A DNA stretch of 64,000 bases from CAYPNP01 sp964412195 (GCA_964412195.1 CAYPNP010000018.1:26042-90041), one strand, 5' to 3'. Shown: positions 53,063 to 62,395, counted from the stretch's first letter. The notes: generated by a model from the letters alone, not told the origin. Program-made: numbers and translations.

Positions 53063-54175
53063 ATGAATGGGCCGCTCGACCTCCGGGAAGTCATCCGGCA
53101 CTTCCGCGTCGTGGGCGAGTTCCGGGAGGCGGCGCCCCGCGGCCGGGGCCACATCAACGACACCTACCGCGTCGTCCTGGACGATGGCGGGGCCGTCCGC
53201 AGCTGCATCGTACAGCGCCTCAACCATACGGTGTTCAAGGACATCCCGCGCCTCATGGACAACATCGCCCGGGTGACCACCCATCTGCGGGACCGGCTGC
53301 GGGCAGAACCCGGCCGCGATCCTGAGCGCGAGACCCTGACGGTGATCCCCGCTCGGGACGGGGCCAATTTCTGGCAGGACTCCGCTGGCGACTTCTGGCG
53401 GGCGTACCCGTGCATCGAGGGGATTCGGGTGATCCAGACCGCCGCGACCACGGACCAGGCCCGCGAGGCCGGCCGCGCCTTCGGGCGCTTCCAGCGGCTG
53501 CTGCGGGACCTGCCGCCGCCGCGACTGCACGAGACGATCCCCGATTTCCACCACACCCCGCGCCGCTTCGACGCCCTCCGGGCCGCCGTGGAGAGGGATT
53601 CCCACAACCGGGCTGCCGCCGCCCGGGAGGAGATCGACTTCGCCCTGGCGCGGGAACCGCTGGCGGGCGTGCTGGTCGCGGCCGGGGCGGACGGCCGACT
53701 GCCCGAGCGGGTGACTCACAACGATACCAAGATCAACAACGTCCTGCTCGACGAGGCCACCGGCCGCGGGCTGGCGGTGATCGACCTCGACACCGTCATG
53801 CCCGGCCTGGTCCCATACGACTTCGGCGACATGGTCCGCACCTTCACCTGCACCGGCGAGGAGGACGAGCCGGAGCCGGCCCGGATCGCCTTCCGGCCGG
53901 AGTTCTTCGAGGCCCTCACGGAGGGGTACGCGGCGGAGGCCGGGGAGTTCCTGGTGCCGGCCGAGTGGGACGCCCTGGAAGTCTCCGGCCGCCTGATTAC
54001 CCTGGAGATCGGCATCCGTTTCCTGACGGACTTCCTGGCGGGCGACGTGTATTTCAAGACCCGCCGGCCGGAGCACAACCTGGACCGGGCGAAGGTCCAG
54101 TTCGCCCGCCTGCGGGCGCTGGAGGCGGCCGAGACCCCGGCGGCCGCCGCGGTGGCGCACATCCGCCGGGGTTGA
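53063..54175 (+). CDS. N-acetylhexosamine 1-kinase-like phosphotransferase
   Basis: A 370-aa cytosolic kinase of the APH fold. The N-terminal lobe begins with GHINDTYRVVL. The catalytic loop reads THNDTKINNVLLD with Asp221, and the metal motif reads VIDLDTVMPGLVPYDFGDMVR, which closely follows bifidobacterial NahK. NahK phosphorylates GlcNAc and GalNAc at C1 in the lacto-N-biose/mucin-core pathway. The location between GH20 and a solute symporter supports that role. AAGGAA lies about 10 nt before ATG 53063. No lacto-N-biose phosphorylase gene is in the cluster. Confidence 0.85.
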   Translation: MNGPLDLREVIRHFRVVGEFREAAPRGRGHINDTYRVVLDDGGAVRSCIVQRLNHTVFKDIPRLMDNIARVTTHLRDRLRAEPGRDPERETLTVIPARDGANFWQDSAGDFWRAYPCIEGIRVIQTAATTDQAREAGRAFGRFQRLLRDLPPPRLHETIPDFHHTPRRFDALRAAVERDSHNRAAAAREEIDFALAREPLAGVLVAAGADGRLPERVTHNDTKINNVLLDEATGRGLAVIDLDTVMPGLVPYDFGDMVRTFTCTGEEDEPEPARIAFRPEFFEALTEGYAAEAGEFLVPAEWDALEVSGRLITLEIGIRFLTDFLAGDVYFKTRRPEHNLDRAKVQFARLRALEAAETPAAAAVAHIRRG

Positions 54176-54190
54176 GGGAGGAGGCTTGCC

Positions 54191-55675
54191 GTGACGCATT
54201 TTTCGTGGCCGATCGACGGGAGCATCGTCGGGCTCTACCTGCTGGCGACCATGGTGGCGGGCATCGTGGTCCGCCGCTACGTCGGCAAGGTGGAGCACTT
54301 CCTGGTGGCCGGGCGCGAGATGAACGCCTACCTGGGCATCGCGTCCCTGGCGGCCACGGAGTTCGGCATCGTCACGTGCATGTATACCGCCCAGAACGGC
54401 TACCGCTACGGCTTCGCCGGCGCGGTGCCCGGCATCCTGCAGGCCTTGGCGATGTTCACCGTGGGCGCCACCGGCTTCTGCATCAAGCCCCTGCGGGATG
54501 CCGGCGTGATCACCATCCCCGAGATGCTGGAGAAGCGCTTCGGACCGCGCATCCGCTGGGCGGCCGGCGTGGTGATCGTCCTCGGCGGCCTGCTGAACAT
54601 GGGCGTTTTCCTCCGCACCGGCGGCGAGTTCCTGGTCCAGGTGTGCGGCTTCGACCCGCGCTACCTGGAGATCGTCATGACGGTGCTGCTGGTGGCGGTG
54701 GCTGTCTACACCATCCTGGGCGGCATGCTGTCGGTACTGGTGACCGATTTCCTCCAGTTCGTGGTCATGAGCGCCGGCCTGATCGTGGTGACCGTACTGA
54801 TCCTGCTGAAGGTCGGTTGGGGTCCGCTCACGGCGGCGGTCCAGTCGCACTACGGCGCGGGCGGCTTCAATCCCTTCGTGCACCCCGAACTGGGCTGGGC
54901 GTTCGTGCTGTTCAACGCCTTCCTGAACCTGGCGGCGGTCCTGACGTGGCAGGCCAACATCGCCCGCCTGCTCTCGGCCAAGGATACCCGCACCAGCCAG
55001 CGGATCTACACCGGGACCGCCTTCTTCTTCGTCTGCCGGTTCCTGATCCCCGGCCTCTGGGGGATGGCGGCGCTGGCCGTGCTGGCGCCGGAAGCGGTGG
55101 GCGCCGACACCCTGCACGCGATGCCCAAGCTCCTGGGCGCCCTCGTTCCCACAGGCCTGATGGGCCTGCTGGTGGCGGCGATGCTGGCGGCGGACATGTC
55201 CACCGACTCCTCCTACATGCTGACGTGGGGCAGCGTGATCTACAACGACATCCTGGCCCCCTTCCACAGGGGCCGGTGGACGGAGCGCAAGGGCCTGCGC
55301 TGGAACCGGTCCATCATCGCCCTCATCGGCGTGTTCCTGCTCTTCTACGGCTTGTGGTACCCGCTGAAGGGGGATCTCTGGACCTACTGCGGAGTGACCG
55401 GGACGATCTACCTGGCGAGCATGTCGGTGCTGCTCATCGCCTGCTGCTACTGGCGGCGGGCGAACTCCTGGGGCGCCGCGGCGGCCATCATCGTCGGGGC
55501 GGTGATCCCGGTCGGCTTCCTGGTCCTGGAGCAGGTCCCCGCCACGGCCGGTCTGGCCAGGGCGATCGGGCCCTACCACTCGGGGGTTGCCACCTACCTG
55601 CTGACTGGAGCGGCCATGGTGGTCGGCTCCCTGCTGAAACCCGCGCCGGCCCGGGCGGCCGCGAAGGAGGCATGA
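54191..55675 (+). CDS. Sodium/solute symporter (SSS family)
   Basis: A 494-aa transporter with about 13 membrane segments. SSS features are the first helix VGLYLLATMVAGIVV, the FLVAGREMNAYLGIASLAAT segment and the helix-8 Na-site region AADMSTDSSYML. It should import a sugar or related solute driven by Na+. GTG 54191 lies 15 nt after the kinase gene and follows GGAGGAGG, so they are one operon. Its cargo is probably an N-acetylhexosamine or a disaccharide released by the secreted hydrolases (inference). Confidence 0.9.
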   Translation: MTHFSWPIDGSIVGLYLLATMVAGIVVRRYVGKVEHFLVAGREMNAYLGIASLAATEFGIVTCMYTAQNGYRYGFAGAVPGILQALAMFTVGATGFCIKPLRDAGVITIPEMLEKRFGPRIRWAAGVVIVLGGLLNMGVFLRTGGEFLVQVCGFDPRYLEIVMTVLLVAVAVYTILGGMLSVLVTDFLQFVVMSAGLIVVTVLILLKVGWGPLTAAVQSHYGAGGFNPFVHPELGWAFVLFNAFLNLAAVLTWQANIARLLSAKDTRTSQRIYTGTAFFFVCRFLIPGLWGMAALAVLAPEAVGADTLHAMPKLLGALVPTGLMGLLVAAMLAADMSTDSSYMLTWGSVIYNDILAPFHRGRWTERKGLRWNRSIIALIGVFLLFYGLWYPLKGDLWTYCGVTGTIYLASMSVLLIACCYWRRANSWGAAAAIIVGAVIPVGFLVLEQVPATAGLARAIGPYHSGVATYLLTGAAMVVGSLLKPAPARAAAKEA

Positions 55676-55863
55676 TCATGATCGAGCACTGGTTCTGGCT
55701 GCTGCTGACCGCCGCCTGCCTGGCCTGGTACTCCACCATCACAGTCTATGTGGCGGTCCGCGGGCTGATGGACATCCGCCAGATGCTCGAGCGGATCGGC
55801 CGGATCGGGGAAGAAGGCCATCCGGCGGAGGCGGGCGAGGAAAGGCGGGGAAAACTCCCCTGA
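55672..55863 (+). CDS. Small single-pass membrane protein coupled to the symporter
   Basis: A 63-aa protein with one helix (about 5-30, HWFWLLLTAACLAWYSTITV) and a charged C-terminal tail (MDIRQMLERIGRIGEEGH). ATG 55672 overlaps the symporter stop codon (ATGA) and follows GAAGGAGG, so it is translated with the transporter. It may be a regulatory or stabilising subunit. No family is recognised. Confidence 0.75.
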   Translation: MIMIEHWFWLLLTAACLAWYSTITVYVAVRGLMDIRQMLERIGRIGEEGHPAEAGEERRGKLP

Positions 55864-55924
55864 CGCCGACCAGCACTCCCGCAGCCCAGAGCGCCTGTCC
55901 GGCTCCCCGATGTTGCCTTCGCTG

Positions 55925-55953
55925 TTGCCAGGCCGCCGCGCCTGGGTTACAAT
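55925..55953 (+). promoter_or_regulatory. Promoter of the solute-binding protein gene
   Basis: TTGCCA (55925-55930), 17-nt spacer, TACAAT (55948-55953). The start codon is 80 nt downstream. Confidence 0.6.
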
Positions 55954-56032
55954 AAAACAAAGTTTACCAGCGATTTGTCCGCCGGATGGTCCTGGGGCAG
56001 CGGACCGGATTGGGAGGGCAGGCAGGAATCGC

Positions 56033-57605
56033 ATGCGCGGGAGTTGGGTTCGCATCATCGGACTGGTCGTGGCCGGCCTCGGGGCCGTCGCCCTGTGCGT
56101 CTGGCTGGCCCTGCCCGGGAAGAGCCCGGCGCTGGCCGGCCCGCCGCCGGTCCTGCGCTTCTCGCTGGAAGGCCGGCTGCTCACGTTCGACCCCCATCTG
56201 CACGACGAAGGCGCCACCTGGAGCACCCTCTGCAACATTTTCGAAGGCTTGGTGCGCTTCGACGCCAACCTGAAGATCGAGGCCGCCCTGGCCCAGTCCT
56301 GGTCCAATCCCGACGCCACCCACTGGCTGTTCCAGCTCCGGCCCGGCGTGCGGTTCCACGACGGCCGGCCGCTCGAGGCCGAGGACGTCGCCTACTCCAT
56401 CCAACGGGCGGCCACGTACGATCGCTCGGTCATCCGTCCGTACTTCACCAGCATTCGGCGGGTGAACGCCCTGGATCCCCTGCGGGTCGAGATCGAGACC
56501 CGGGAGCCCGATCCGCTGCTCCTGAACAAGCTCACCTTCGCCTACATCGTGCCCCGGGCCCCCTCCCTCGAGAATCCCTCCCTGGCCAACAAGCCGGTGG
56601 GTACCGGTCCCTATCAGTTCGACCACTGGCTGACGGAGAGGCGTTTCCTGCTGAAGCGGTTCGACAGCTACTGGGGCCGGCCGGCAGTCTTCCCGCAGGT
56701 TGAGGTCTCCCACATTCACGAGTCGAGGGAGCGTGTGGCGTCCCTGCTGGCGGGCGAGGTGGATTTGACCCGAAGCCTGCAGGGGGAGGACGTGGCCCGG
56801 ATCAACGCCAAACCCGGATACCGCGCGAAGGTGGCCGGCACCATCACGGTGATGCTGATGACCCTGCACATCGCCCAGAAACCCGGCGCGTCCCCGAATC
56901 CGCTGGCACAGCAGCCGGTCCGGCAGGCCATCCACCTCGCCCTGGACCGCCAGGAGATCGTCCGGCGCGGTTTCGACGGCCTGGCCCGGCCGGCCGACCA
57001 ACTGGTCCCGCCGGAGGTCTTCGGCTTCGACCACCAGCTCCCGCCCGGCCAGCGCGACGTCGCCCGCGCCCGCGCCCTGCTGGCCTCCGCCGGGTATGCG
57101 GATGGCTTCCGCCTGGAGGTGTGCGCCACCTCTTTGTCCCGGTTGGTGGGGGAAGTGATCCGGGACAACCTGGGAGAGATCGGGATCAAGGTCGCCCTCC
57201 GGATCCTGCCGTGGGACGATCTGTACCGTCGGTTCGTCAGCGACTCCCCCCCCCCAGGCCTCCATCTTCGGCTGGTCCTGCAACAGCGGCGACGAGAGCG
57301 ATTTCCTCGACACCTGCCTGCACAGCCGGCAGACTGGAGGGGACGCGCGGATGGGCGAGTTGAATTCCACCGGTTGGTCGAACCCCGAGCTGGACCGGCT
57401 GATCACCGAAAGCCGCCACGTCATGCGCGTCCAGGACCGCCTGGCGATGCTCGGCCGCATCAACCGGATCGCCCTGGAGGAACTCCCTTACATCCCCCTG
57501 ACCATCGACACCGAGGTCTACGGCCACGTCGCCGGCCTGGAGTGGGAGCCCCGCATCGACTCGCGCATCTACCTTCACGAACTGGAATGGCAGCCGCCGC
57601 AGTGA
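56033..57605 (+). pseudogene. ABC transporter family 5 solute-binding protein, frameshifted at a C10 tract
   Basis: Residues begin with a membrane/signal segment (MRGSWVRIIG, helix 5-25) and continue as an SBP_bac_5 protein (LTFDPHLHDEGATWS, KPVGTGPYQFDHW, ALDRQEIVRRG). At 57246-57255 a run of ten C breaks the frame. Removing one C restores QASIFGW and a continuous C-terminal domain (GWSCNSGDESDFLD, then MGELNSTGWSNPELDRLI) to the stop at 57605, for 523 aa in total. Such proteins bind peptides or nickel for Opp/Dpp-type importers; no permease is nearby. The break is a sequencing/assembly error, a phase-variable tract or a true mutation. Confidence 0.8.
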
Positions 57606-57735
57606 GCCCCCACCTCCCCACCGGAGAGGTTCATTTCGTAGAATTCTGGTTTACAATAGCCCGTACCCGAGGCCGGGGAGAAGGCCGGCGGCCCCGATCC
57701 GGCGCGGATCACATCGTCGTAAGGAGGAACTCATC

Positions 57736-58401
57736 ATGGCGAAAGTGGGCGTGGTGCTGTCAGGTTGCGGCGTGTTCGACGGGACAGAGATCCACGAGGC
57801 GGTCCTGACCCTCCTGGCCCTTGACCGGCGCGGTGCGGAGGCGGTCTGCATGGCGCCAAACGTAGACCAGGCGCATGTGGTCGACCATCTGTCCGGCCAG
57901 GAGGCCGCCGGGGAGCGCCGCAACGTGCTGGTGGAGGCAGCGCGGATCGCCCGGGGCAACATCCGGGACATCGCCACCGTCCAGGCCGCCGAGCTGGACG
58001 CCCTGATGATCCCGGGCGGTTTCGGGGCGGCCAAGAACCTCTGCGACTTCGCCTTCAAGGGCAAGGACTGCCAGGTCCATCCCGAGGTCGCCCGGCTGGT
58101 GCGGCAGATGCACCAGGCCGGCAAGCCCGTTGGCGCGGTCTGCATCGCCCCGGCGCTGCTGGCCCGGGTCATGGGCCAGGACCACGTGGCCGCCCGGCTC
58201 ACCATCGGCACGGACCCGGGCACCGCCGGCCAGATCACCGCCATGGGCGGGGTGCACGTAGCCTGTCCGGTCACGGGATTTGTGGTGGACAAGGAGCACC
58301 GGCTGGTTTCCACCCCCGCCTACATGCTGGGCCAGCGCATCTCGGAGGTGGCCGAAGGGATCGACAAGGCCGTTGAAGCGCTGATTGGCCTGGCGGGCTG
58401 A
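57736..58401 (+). CDS. elbB: ElbB-like DJ-1/PfpI-family protein
   Basis: A 221-aa protein matching the ElbB glyoxalase group: KVGVVLSGCGVFDGTEIHEA at the N-terminus, MIPGGFGAAKNL, and the nucleophile-elbow Cys in VGAVCIAPALLA. E. coli ElbB has weak glyoxalase activity and a suggested role in isoprenoid synthesis. ATG 57736 follows AAGGAGGAAC. A TACAAT -10 box lies at 57652-57657 with a poor -35. The next gene begins 3 nt after its stop. Confidence 0.9.
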   Translation: MAKVGVVLSGCGVFDGTEIHEAVLTLLALDRRGAEAVCMAPNVDQAHVVDHLSGQEAAGERRNVLVEAARIARGNIRDIATVQAAELDALMIPGGFGAAKNLCDFAFKGKDCQVHPEVARLVRQMHQAGKPVGAVCIAPALLARVMGQDHVAARLTIGTDPGTAGQITAMGGVHVACPVTGFVVDKEHRLVSTPAYMLGQRISEVAEGIDKAVEALIGLAG

Positions 58402-58404
58402 TCC

Positions 58405-58980
58405 GTGACTCTGCGGCGGGTCACCGTCTTCGGAAGTTCCTCCCCCCTCCCGGGCGAACCGGAATATACCCGGGCCTATCGGGTGGGACAGATCGTGGCC
58501 CGCCACGGGCTCGAGTTGGTCAACGGGGGATACACCGGCACCATGGAGGCCGCCGCCCGGGGCGCCCGCGAGGCCGGCGGGAAAGCCATCGGAGTGACCG
58601 TGCGGACTTTCACCTACGCGCCGCCGAACGCCTGGCTGACCCGCGTCATCGAGGCTCCGGACCTCTTCCGCCGCCTCTCCGTGCTCATGGCGCTGGGCGA
58701 TCTCTACGTGGTGCTGCCGGGCGGCACCGGCACCCTGGTGGAATTCGGCCTGGCGTGGGAATATTTCAACAAGGGCCTGGCGCGGAAGAGCGTCCTGGCC
58801 GACCGCGTTTGGCAGGCCGTGCAGGAGTCCCTATCGCGGGAGACCCGGCCGGGCGTTGTCTGGCCGGCCGGCGGGGAAGCGCCGGCAGTCCCGGGCCTGT
58901 TCTTCTGCGAAGACATCCCCTCGGCCTTGGACCGATTCCTGGCAGGCTCCGGCCCGGGGTTTGCCGGCCGGCGCGGTTAA
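58405..58980 (+). CDS. LOG-family nucleotide-binding protein (TIGR00725-like)
   Basis: A 191-aa Rossmann-fold protein with VTVFGSSSPLPG, LVNGGYTGTMEAAARGA and the signature PGGTGTLVE. LOG proteins hydrolyse nucleoside 5'-monophosphates with N6-modified bases to release cytokinin-type bases, though many bacterial members have unknown substrates and are misnamed lysine decarboxylases. GTG 58405 lies 3 nt after elbB, so the pair is an operon. Length is typical for the small subgroup. Confidence 0.85.
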   Translation: MTLRRVTVFGSSSPLPGEPEYTRAYRVGQIVARHGLELVNGGYTGTMEAAARGAREAGGKAIGVTVRTFTYAPPNAWLTRVIEAPDLFRRLSVLMALGDLYVVLPGGTGTLVEFGLAWEYFNKGLARKSVLADRVWQAVQESLSRETRPGVVWPAGGEAPAVPGLFFCEDIPSALDRFLAGSGPGFAGRRG

Positions 58981-59098
58981 GGCCGGCCCGGCGACGGGAC
59001 CTCTCGCCCCCTTCGGTCCGGAATGAAACAAAATCGGATCGCAACGGGCACCGCCCGCCGGAAGCCGGCGGGGCGGCCGCGGGGATGCGGCTGGGGAA

Positions 59099-59335
59099 TT
59101 ACTTGCCGCCGCGGCGGAAACGCTGGCGGTACTTGCGCGGGTTGAACAGGTCCAGCTTGGGGAGGACGTCCGTCTCCCACTCGAAGCGGTTGCCCAGGGT
59201 CAGGATGCGCTCCCATTTCTTCCAGGTGATGTACTCGCGAAGCGCCTTCTTGATCGCTTCGGAGTAGTCCTCTCCCTGGCAAACAGACAGCAGGTCTTGC
59301 AGCAGGCTCTCGTCGATGGTGACTGTGGCTCTCAT
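59099..59335 (-). CDS. VapB-like ribbon-helix-helix antitoxin-type protein, no partner toxin
   Basis: A 78-aa protein. Residues 1-45 (MRATVTIDESLLQDLL, then SEAIKKALREYI) match the MraZ/RHH-like N-terminus of VapB antitoxins. The C-terminal half is basic (NPRKYRQRFRRGGK), unlike the usual acidic toxin-binding tail. Neither flank carries a PIN-domain toxin. It may be a stand-alone DNA-binding protein. ATG 59335 is preceded by a G-rich stretch. Confidence 0.7.
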   Translation of the reverse strand: MRATVTIDESLLQDLLSVCQGEDYSEAIKKALREYITWKKWERILTLGNRFEWETDVLPKLDLFNPRKYRQRFRRGGK

Positions 59336-59404
59336 GGTTCAACCCCCGGGGGTGCATTGCATCTCAAATCATATTGGATGATGCGGGCGCTGTAAAGTTG
59401 TAAT

Positions 59405-60340
59405 TTATTTCCGGGATCGGGCCGCGGGGAAAAGGAGCAGGAGCGCCCGGGGGAGGCTCTGGATGACCACCGGCAAGTGCCCGGCCGGCTCGCCGTCCAC
59501 CTGGAAGGGGATGGCCGTGTTTCCGCCGATTTCCAGGTGATGGATCTTCCGGTTGACCACGCCGGCGGCGCGAGTGTGGTCCTGCCGAAGCAGGTGATAG
59601 AGGTATCCCAGGTAGCGTCGCTTTTCCCGGGACTGGAAGAGAAGTAGATCCAACTCCGGCCCCTCCAGGGAGGCTTCGGGCGCCATGAGGAAGCCCCCTC
59701 CATACCGCCGGCTGTTGGAAACGACGGCGAATGGAGCCTCCCAGGCCTCGCCGGCGGTCTGGAACCGGGCCGCAGGGAACCTGTACCGACGCCACACTTT
59801 CAGGGCGTTCAGGGCGAAGGCGGTCTTCCCCAAGTTCCGCTTGAGGCCGCTGGGCAGGGTTTCCACGATGCGGGCGTCGAAGCCGATCCCGGCCATTGCC
59901 AGAAACAGCCGGGAACCAGCCTTCCCCAGCGTGACTGGCCGGATCTCGCCGCGGGCGATCGCCGTGACGGCCTCCTCGAGGCGGAGCGGCGTTCCCAATT
60001 CCCGCGCCACCACGTTGGCGGTGCCCCCCGGCAGCACGGCCAGGAACAGCCGGCTGCCCGCCAACGCGGGGAGCGCCTCGTTCACCGTGCCGTCCCCGCC
60101 GAGGACGATGACTCCGTCGATCTCCGACGCGTACTCCCGCACTACTTCGGCTCCGGTCTCTGGGCCGCGGGTCGGCTGGGGGATCACCGCCCAGCCGTTG
60201 GCTGCGAAAAGGCGGCAGATGCGGGACACGTCGGTCAGTCCGGGTCGCCGGCCCGCGGCAGGGTTGTAGAGGAGCAGTTTCTTGGCCGCGAGGTCCGGGC
60301 GCGCCGGCCGGGATTCCGCGGAAGAAGGGGCGCTGACCAT
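59405..60340 (-). CDS. Diacylglycerol kinase-family lipid kinase
   Basis: A 311-aa cytosolic or membrane-peripheral kinase of the DAGK/YegS family. It shows LLYNPAAGRR, the nucleotide signature GGDGTVNEA, LPGGTANVVARELG and the C-terminal FQVDGEPAGHLPV. It phosphorylates a lipid alcohol such as diacylglycerol. ATG 60340 follows GGAGGG at 8 nt. The gene is 52 nt downstream of the Ser/Thr kinase gene on the same strand. Confidence 0.9.
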   Translation of the reverse strand: MVSAPSSAESRPARPDLAAKKLLLYNPAAGRRPGLTDVSRICRLFAANGWAVIPQPTRGPETGAEVVREYASEIDGVIVLGGDGTVNEALPALAGSRLFLAVLPGGTANVVARELGTPLRLEEAVTAIARGEIRPVTLGKAGSRLFLAMAGIGFDARIVETLPSGLKRNLGKTAFALNALKVWRRYRFPAARFQTAGEAWEAPFAVVSNSRRYGGGFLMAPEASLEGPELDLLLFQSREKRRYLGYLYHLLRQDHTRAAGVVNRKIHHLEIGGNTAIPFQVDGEPAGHLPVVIQSLPRALLLLFPAARSRK

Positions 60341-60392
60341 GAACGGGCCCTCCGGCTCACCAGAGCGACGCCACCGGCCGAGGCAGGAAAAG

Positions 60393-61928
60393 TCAGCGGG
60401 GCGGCCGCTTCCGGGCGACCAGGGTCTTGTACAGGTTCTGGAACACATCCTCGTCAGGGAACTTCTCCAGGGCCTGCTCTACGGCGTGGAGGGCCTGGCT
60501 GGAGTGGCCTTCCTTGAGGAGGGCGGAGACATTCGCGCACGTCGACTTGATATATTCTCGGCGCCCGGCGCTTTCCTTCCGCTCCAAAGTGCGGCGGTAG
60601 AACTCCAACAGGCTCTTCTCCTCGGGGTAGACGTGGAGGCCGTCCTCCAGGGCCCGGAGCGCCGCGTCGAAATCGCCCGCCTCCAGGAAGAGCCGGGATT
60701 TCGAGATGGTGGTCCGGATGAACTGGAGCTTGTCCTTCCGCCGCTTGGCTTCGCCGATGGATTGGCGGAGCTGAAGGATTTCCTCGGTGCCGGGGTATTC
60801 CTTCTCCAGCCGGTCGAGCATGCTCTCGGCCTGCTCCAGCTTCTCGTCGCGCGCCAGGGCCTCGATGACCTCGAGGTGGCGTTGGACCGCCGCCCGGTTG
60901 AGCAGGAACCGGATCCGCCCCTGCAGGGTCTGGATCCGGGCGCCGAGCACCTTGTCGGCGTCGCCCCACTGCCGGTGGAGGTCCTCCAACCGGGCCGAAG
61001 CGGTGGCGAGATCGCCCCGGTCGATGAGCGCCTGCACCCCGGCCAGGATGTCCTCTCCCATCTGAGTACTGGAGAAGGTGTCAAGGGCGACGGGCTCCTT
61101 CAGCGTGTAGATCCGCTTCAGGCCGTTCAGGATGTTCTGGAGGTCCTTGGACATCTGGGACAGCTCGGGATAGCGCTGGTCGCGGTTCTTCTCCAGGCTG
61201 CGGTGGAGGACGATCTCCAGGAGGGGCGGGCAGTGGGAGTAGACGTCGCGGACCGACGCGGGGGCCTGGTTGAGGATCTGATAGAAGATCTGGGGAATGC
61301 TCTCGCCTTGGAATGGCTTCCGCCCGGTCAGCATCTCGTACAGGATGATGCCCAGGGAAAACTGGTCGGAGCGCCCGTCCATTTCCTTGCCCTGGACCTG
61401 CTCCGGGGACATGTAGGTGACGGTGCCCATGACCATGCCGGTGCGGGTCATGGTGGAGGAGGCCACCATGGCGATGCCGAAGTCCACGATCTTGACCGTG
61501 CCGTCGTCCAGGACGAAGATATTCGCCGGCTTGACGTCCCGGTGGACGATCCCGCGCGTGTGGGCGTAGTGCAGCCCGTCGCAACACTGCCGCATGATAT
61601 GGACGATCTGGTTGAGGGTCTGGATCTTGCCCTTTTGGAGCATGCTCTGGAGGTCCGACCCCTCCAGGAATTCCATGGCGATGAACGGCTGGTTGTTCTC
61701 CACCCCCAGGTCGTAGATAGTGACGATGTTGAAGTGGCGCAATCCGCCGGCTGATTGGGCCTCGCGGTAGAAACGCTTCAGCAGGTCGGGATTGTCCTTG
61801 AAGTCGCCCACCATGGTCTTGAGGGCGACGAGGCGCTTGAGGATGGGGTCCCAGGCGCGGTATACCACACCCATGGCGCCTTGGCCGAGCACGGCCTGAA
61901 TCTCATACTTGCCCAGTTTGGCCGACAT
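60393..61928 (-). CDS. Hanks-type Ser/Thr protein kinase with helical repeat C-terminus
   Basis: A 511-aa protein with no membrane segment. The kinase domain (8-270) is complete: glycine loop GQGAMG, Lys37 in VALK, catalytic HRDVKPAN with Asp131, DFG 149-151, and SPE in place of APE. Residues 300-505 are alpha-helical TPR-like repeats (LEQAESMLDRLEKEYPGTEE, FDAALRALEDGLHVYPEE). Substrates are unknown. It starts 12 nt after the upstream small membrane-protein gene; both may be co-transcribed with the lipid kinase gene. Confidence 0.93.
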   Translation of the reverse strand: MSAKLGKYEIQAVLGQGAMGVVYRAWDPILKRLVALKTMVGDFKDNPDLLKRFYREAQSAGGLRHFNIVTIYDLGVENNQPFIAMEFLEGSDLQSMLQKGKIQTLNQIVHIMRQCCDGLHYAHTRGIVHRDVKPANIFVLDDGTVKIVDFGIAMVASSTMTRTGMVMGTVTYMSPEQVQGKEMDGRSDQFSLGIILYEMLTGRKPFQGESIPQIFYQILNQAPASVRDVYSHCPPLLEIVLHRSLEKNRDQRYPELSQMSKDLQNILNGLKRIYTLKEPVALDTFSSTQMGEDILAGVQALIDRGDLATASARLEDLHRQWGDADKVLGARIQTLQGRIRFLLNRAAVQRHLEVIEALARDEKLEQAESMLDRLEKEYPGTEEILQLRQSIGEAKRRKDKLQFIRTTISKSRLFLEAGDFDAALRALEDGLHVYPEEKSLLEFYRRTLERKESAGRREYIKSTCANVSALLKEGHSSQALHAVEQALEKFPDEDVFQNLYKTLVARKRPPR

Positions 61929-61940
61929 CGGACTAGTGGA

Positions 61941-62312
61941 CTAGCGGAGCGATCCACTCAATCCGGAGAATCTTGCATTGCGTGGCAGATCGTATTTGTA
62001 AAATCCGAAATCCAGCGGCAGGATGTAGTTGATCTCGACCACCATGTTGTTGCGCGTCTTGCTCACCTTGATGTTTTCCTCGGTGATCGGCTGGTTCAGC
62101 TTGTGGCCCAGATCCAGGAGGGATTCCGTCACTTTTTTCTCGGTCCATCCGTACACTGCGGCGCGGGTCACAAGGGCTTCGCCCTCGTCGAAGAACTGCA
62201 CCGAATTATAGTAAGGGGGAACACCGATGAAACCGACATAGATGGCCAGCAGAAGGAGCAGGACGGCCAGCAGGCAGCCGACCTTGCTCTCACCCTTGGC
62301 ATTGATACCCAT
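61941..62312 (-). CDS. Small single-pass membrane protein of unknown function
   Basis: A 123-aa protein with one N-terminal helix (about 11-30, VGCLLAVLLLLLAIYVGFIG) and a soluble domain of alternating hydrophobic residues (NNMVVEINYILPLDFGFYKY). This layout fits DUF4845-type proteins, but the assignment is uncertain. CAGGAGG precedes ATG 62312. It is the first gene before the Ser/Thr kinase and is divergent from the phosphofructokinase gene. Confidence 0.75.
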   Translation of the reverse strand: MGINAKGESKVGCLLAVLLLLLAIYVGFIGVPPYYNSVQFFDEGEALVTRAAVYGWTEKKVTESLLDLGHKLNQPITEENIKVSKTRNNMVVEINYILPLDFGFYKYDLPRNARFSGLSGSLR

Positions 62313-62395
62313 GACCGCCTCCTGCACAGATGAGGTTGGGCCCATTGTACTGTCAGAGTGCCCAAATTGGAACAGATTTGTGCCTTCCTGGCAGC

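Noticed and set aside
55910..56032. An upstream extension of the solute-binding protein to ATG 55910.
   Set aside because: It covers the promoter at 55925-55953; ATG 56033 has AGGAA and precedes the membrane segment.
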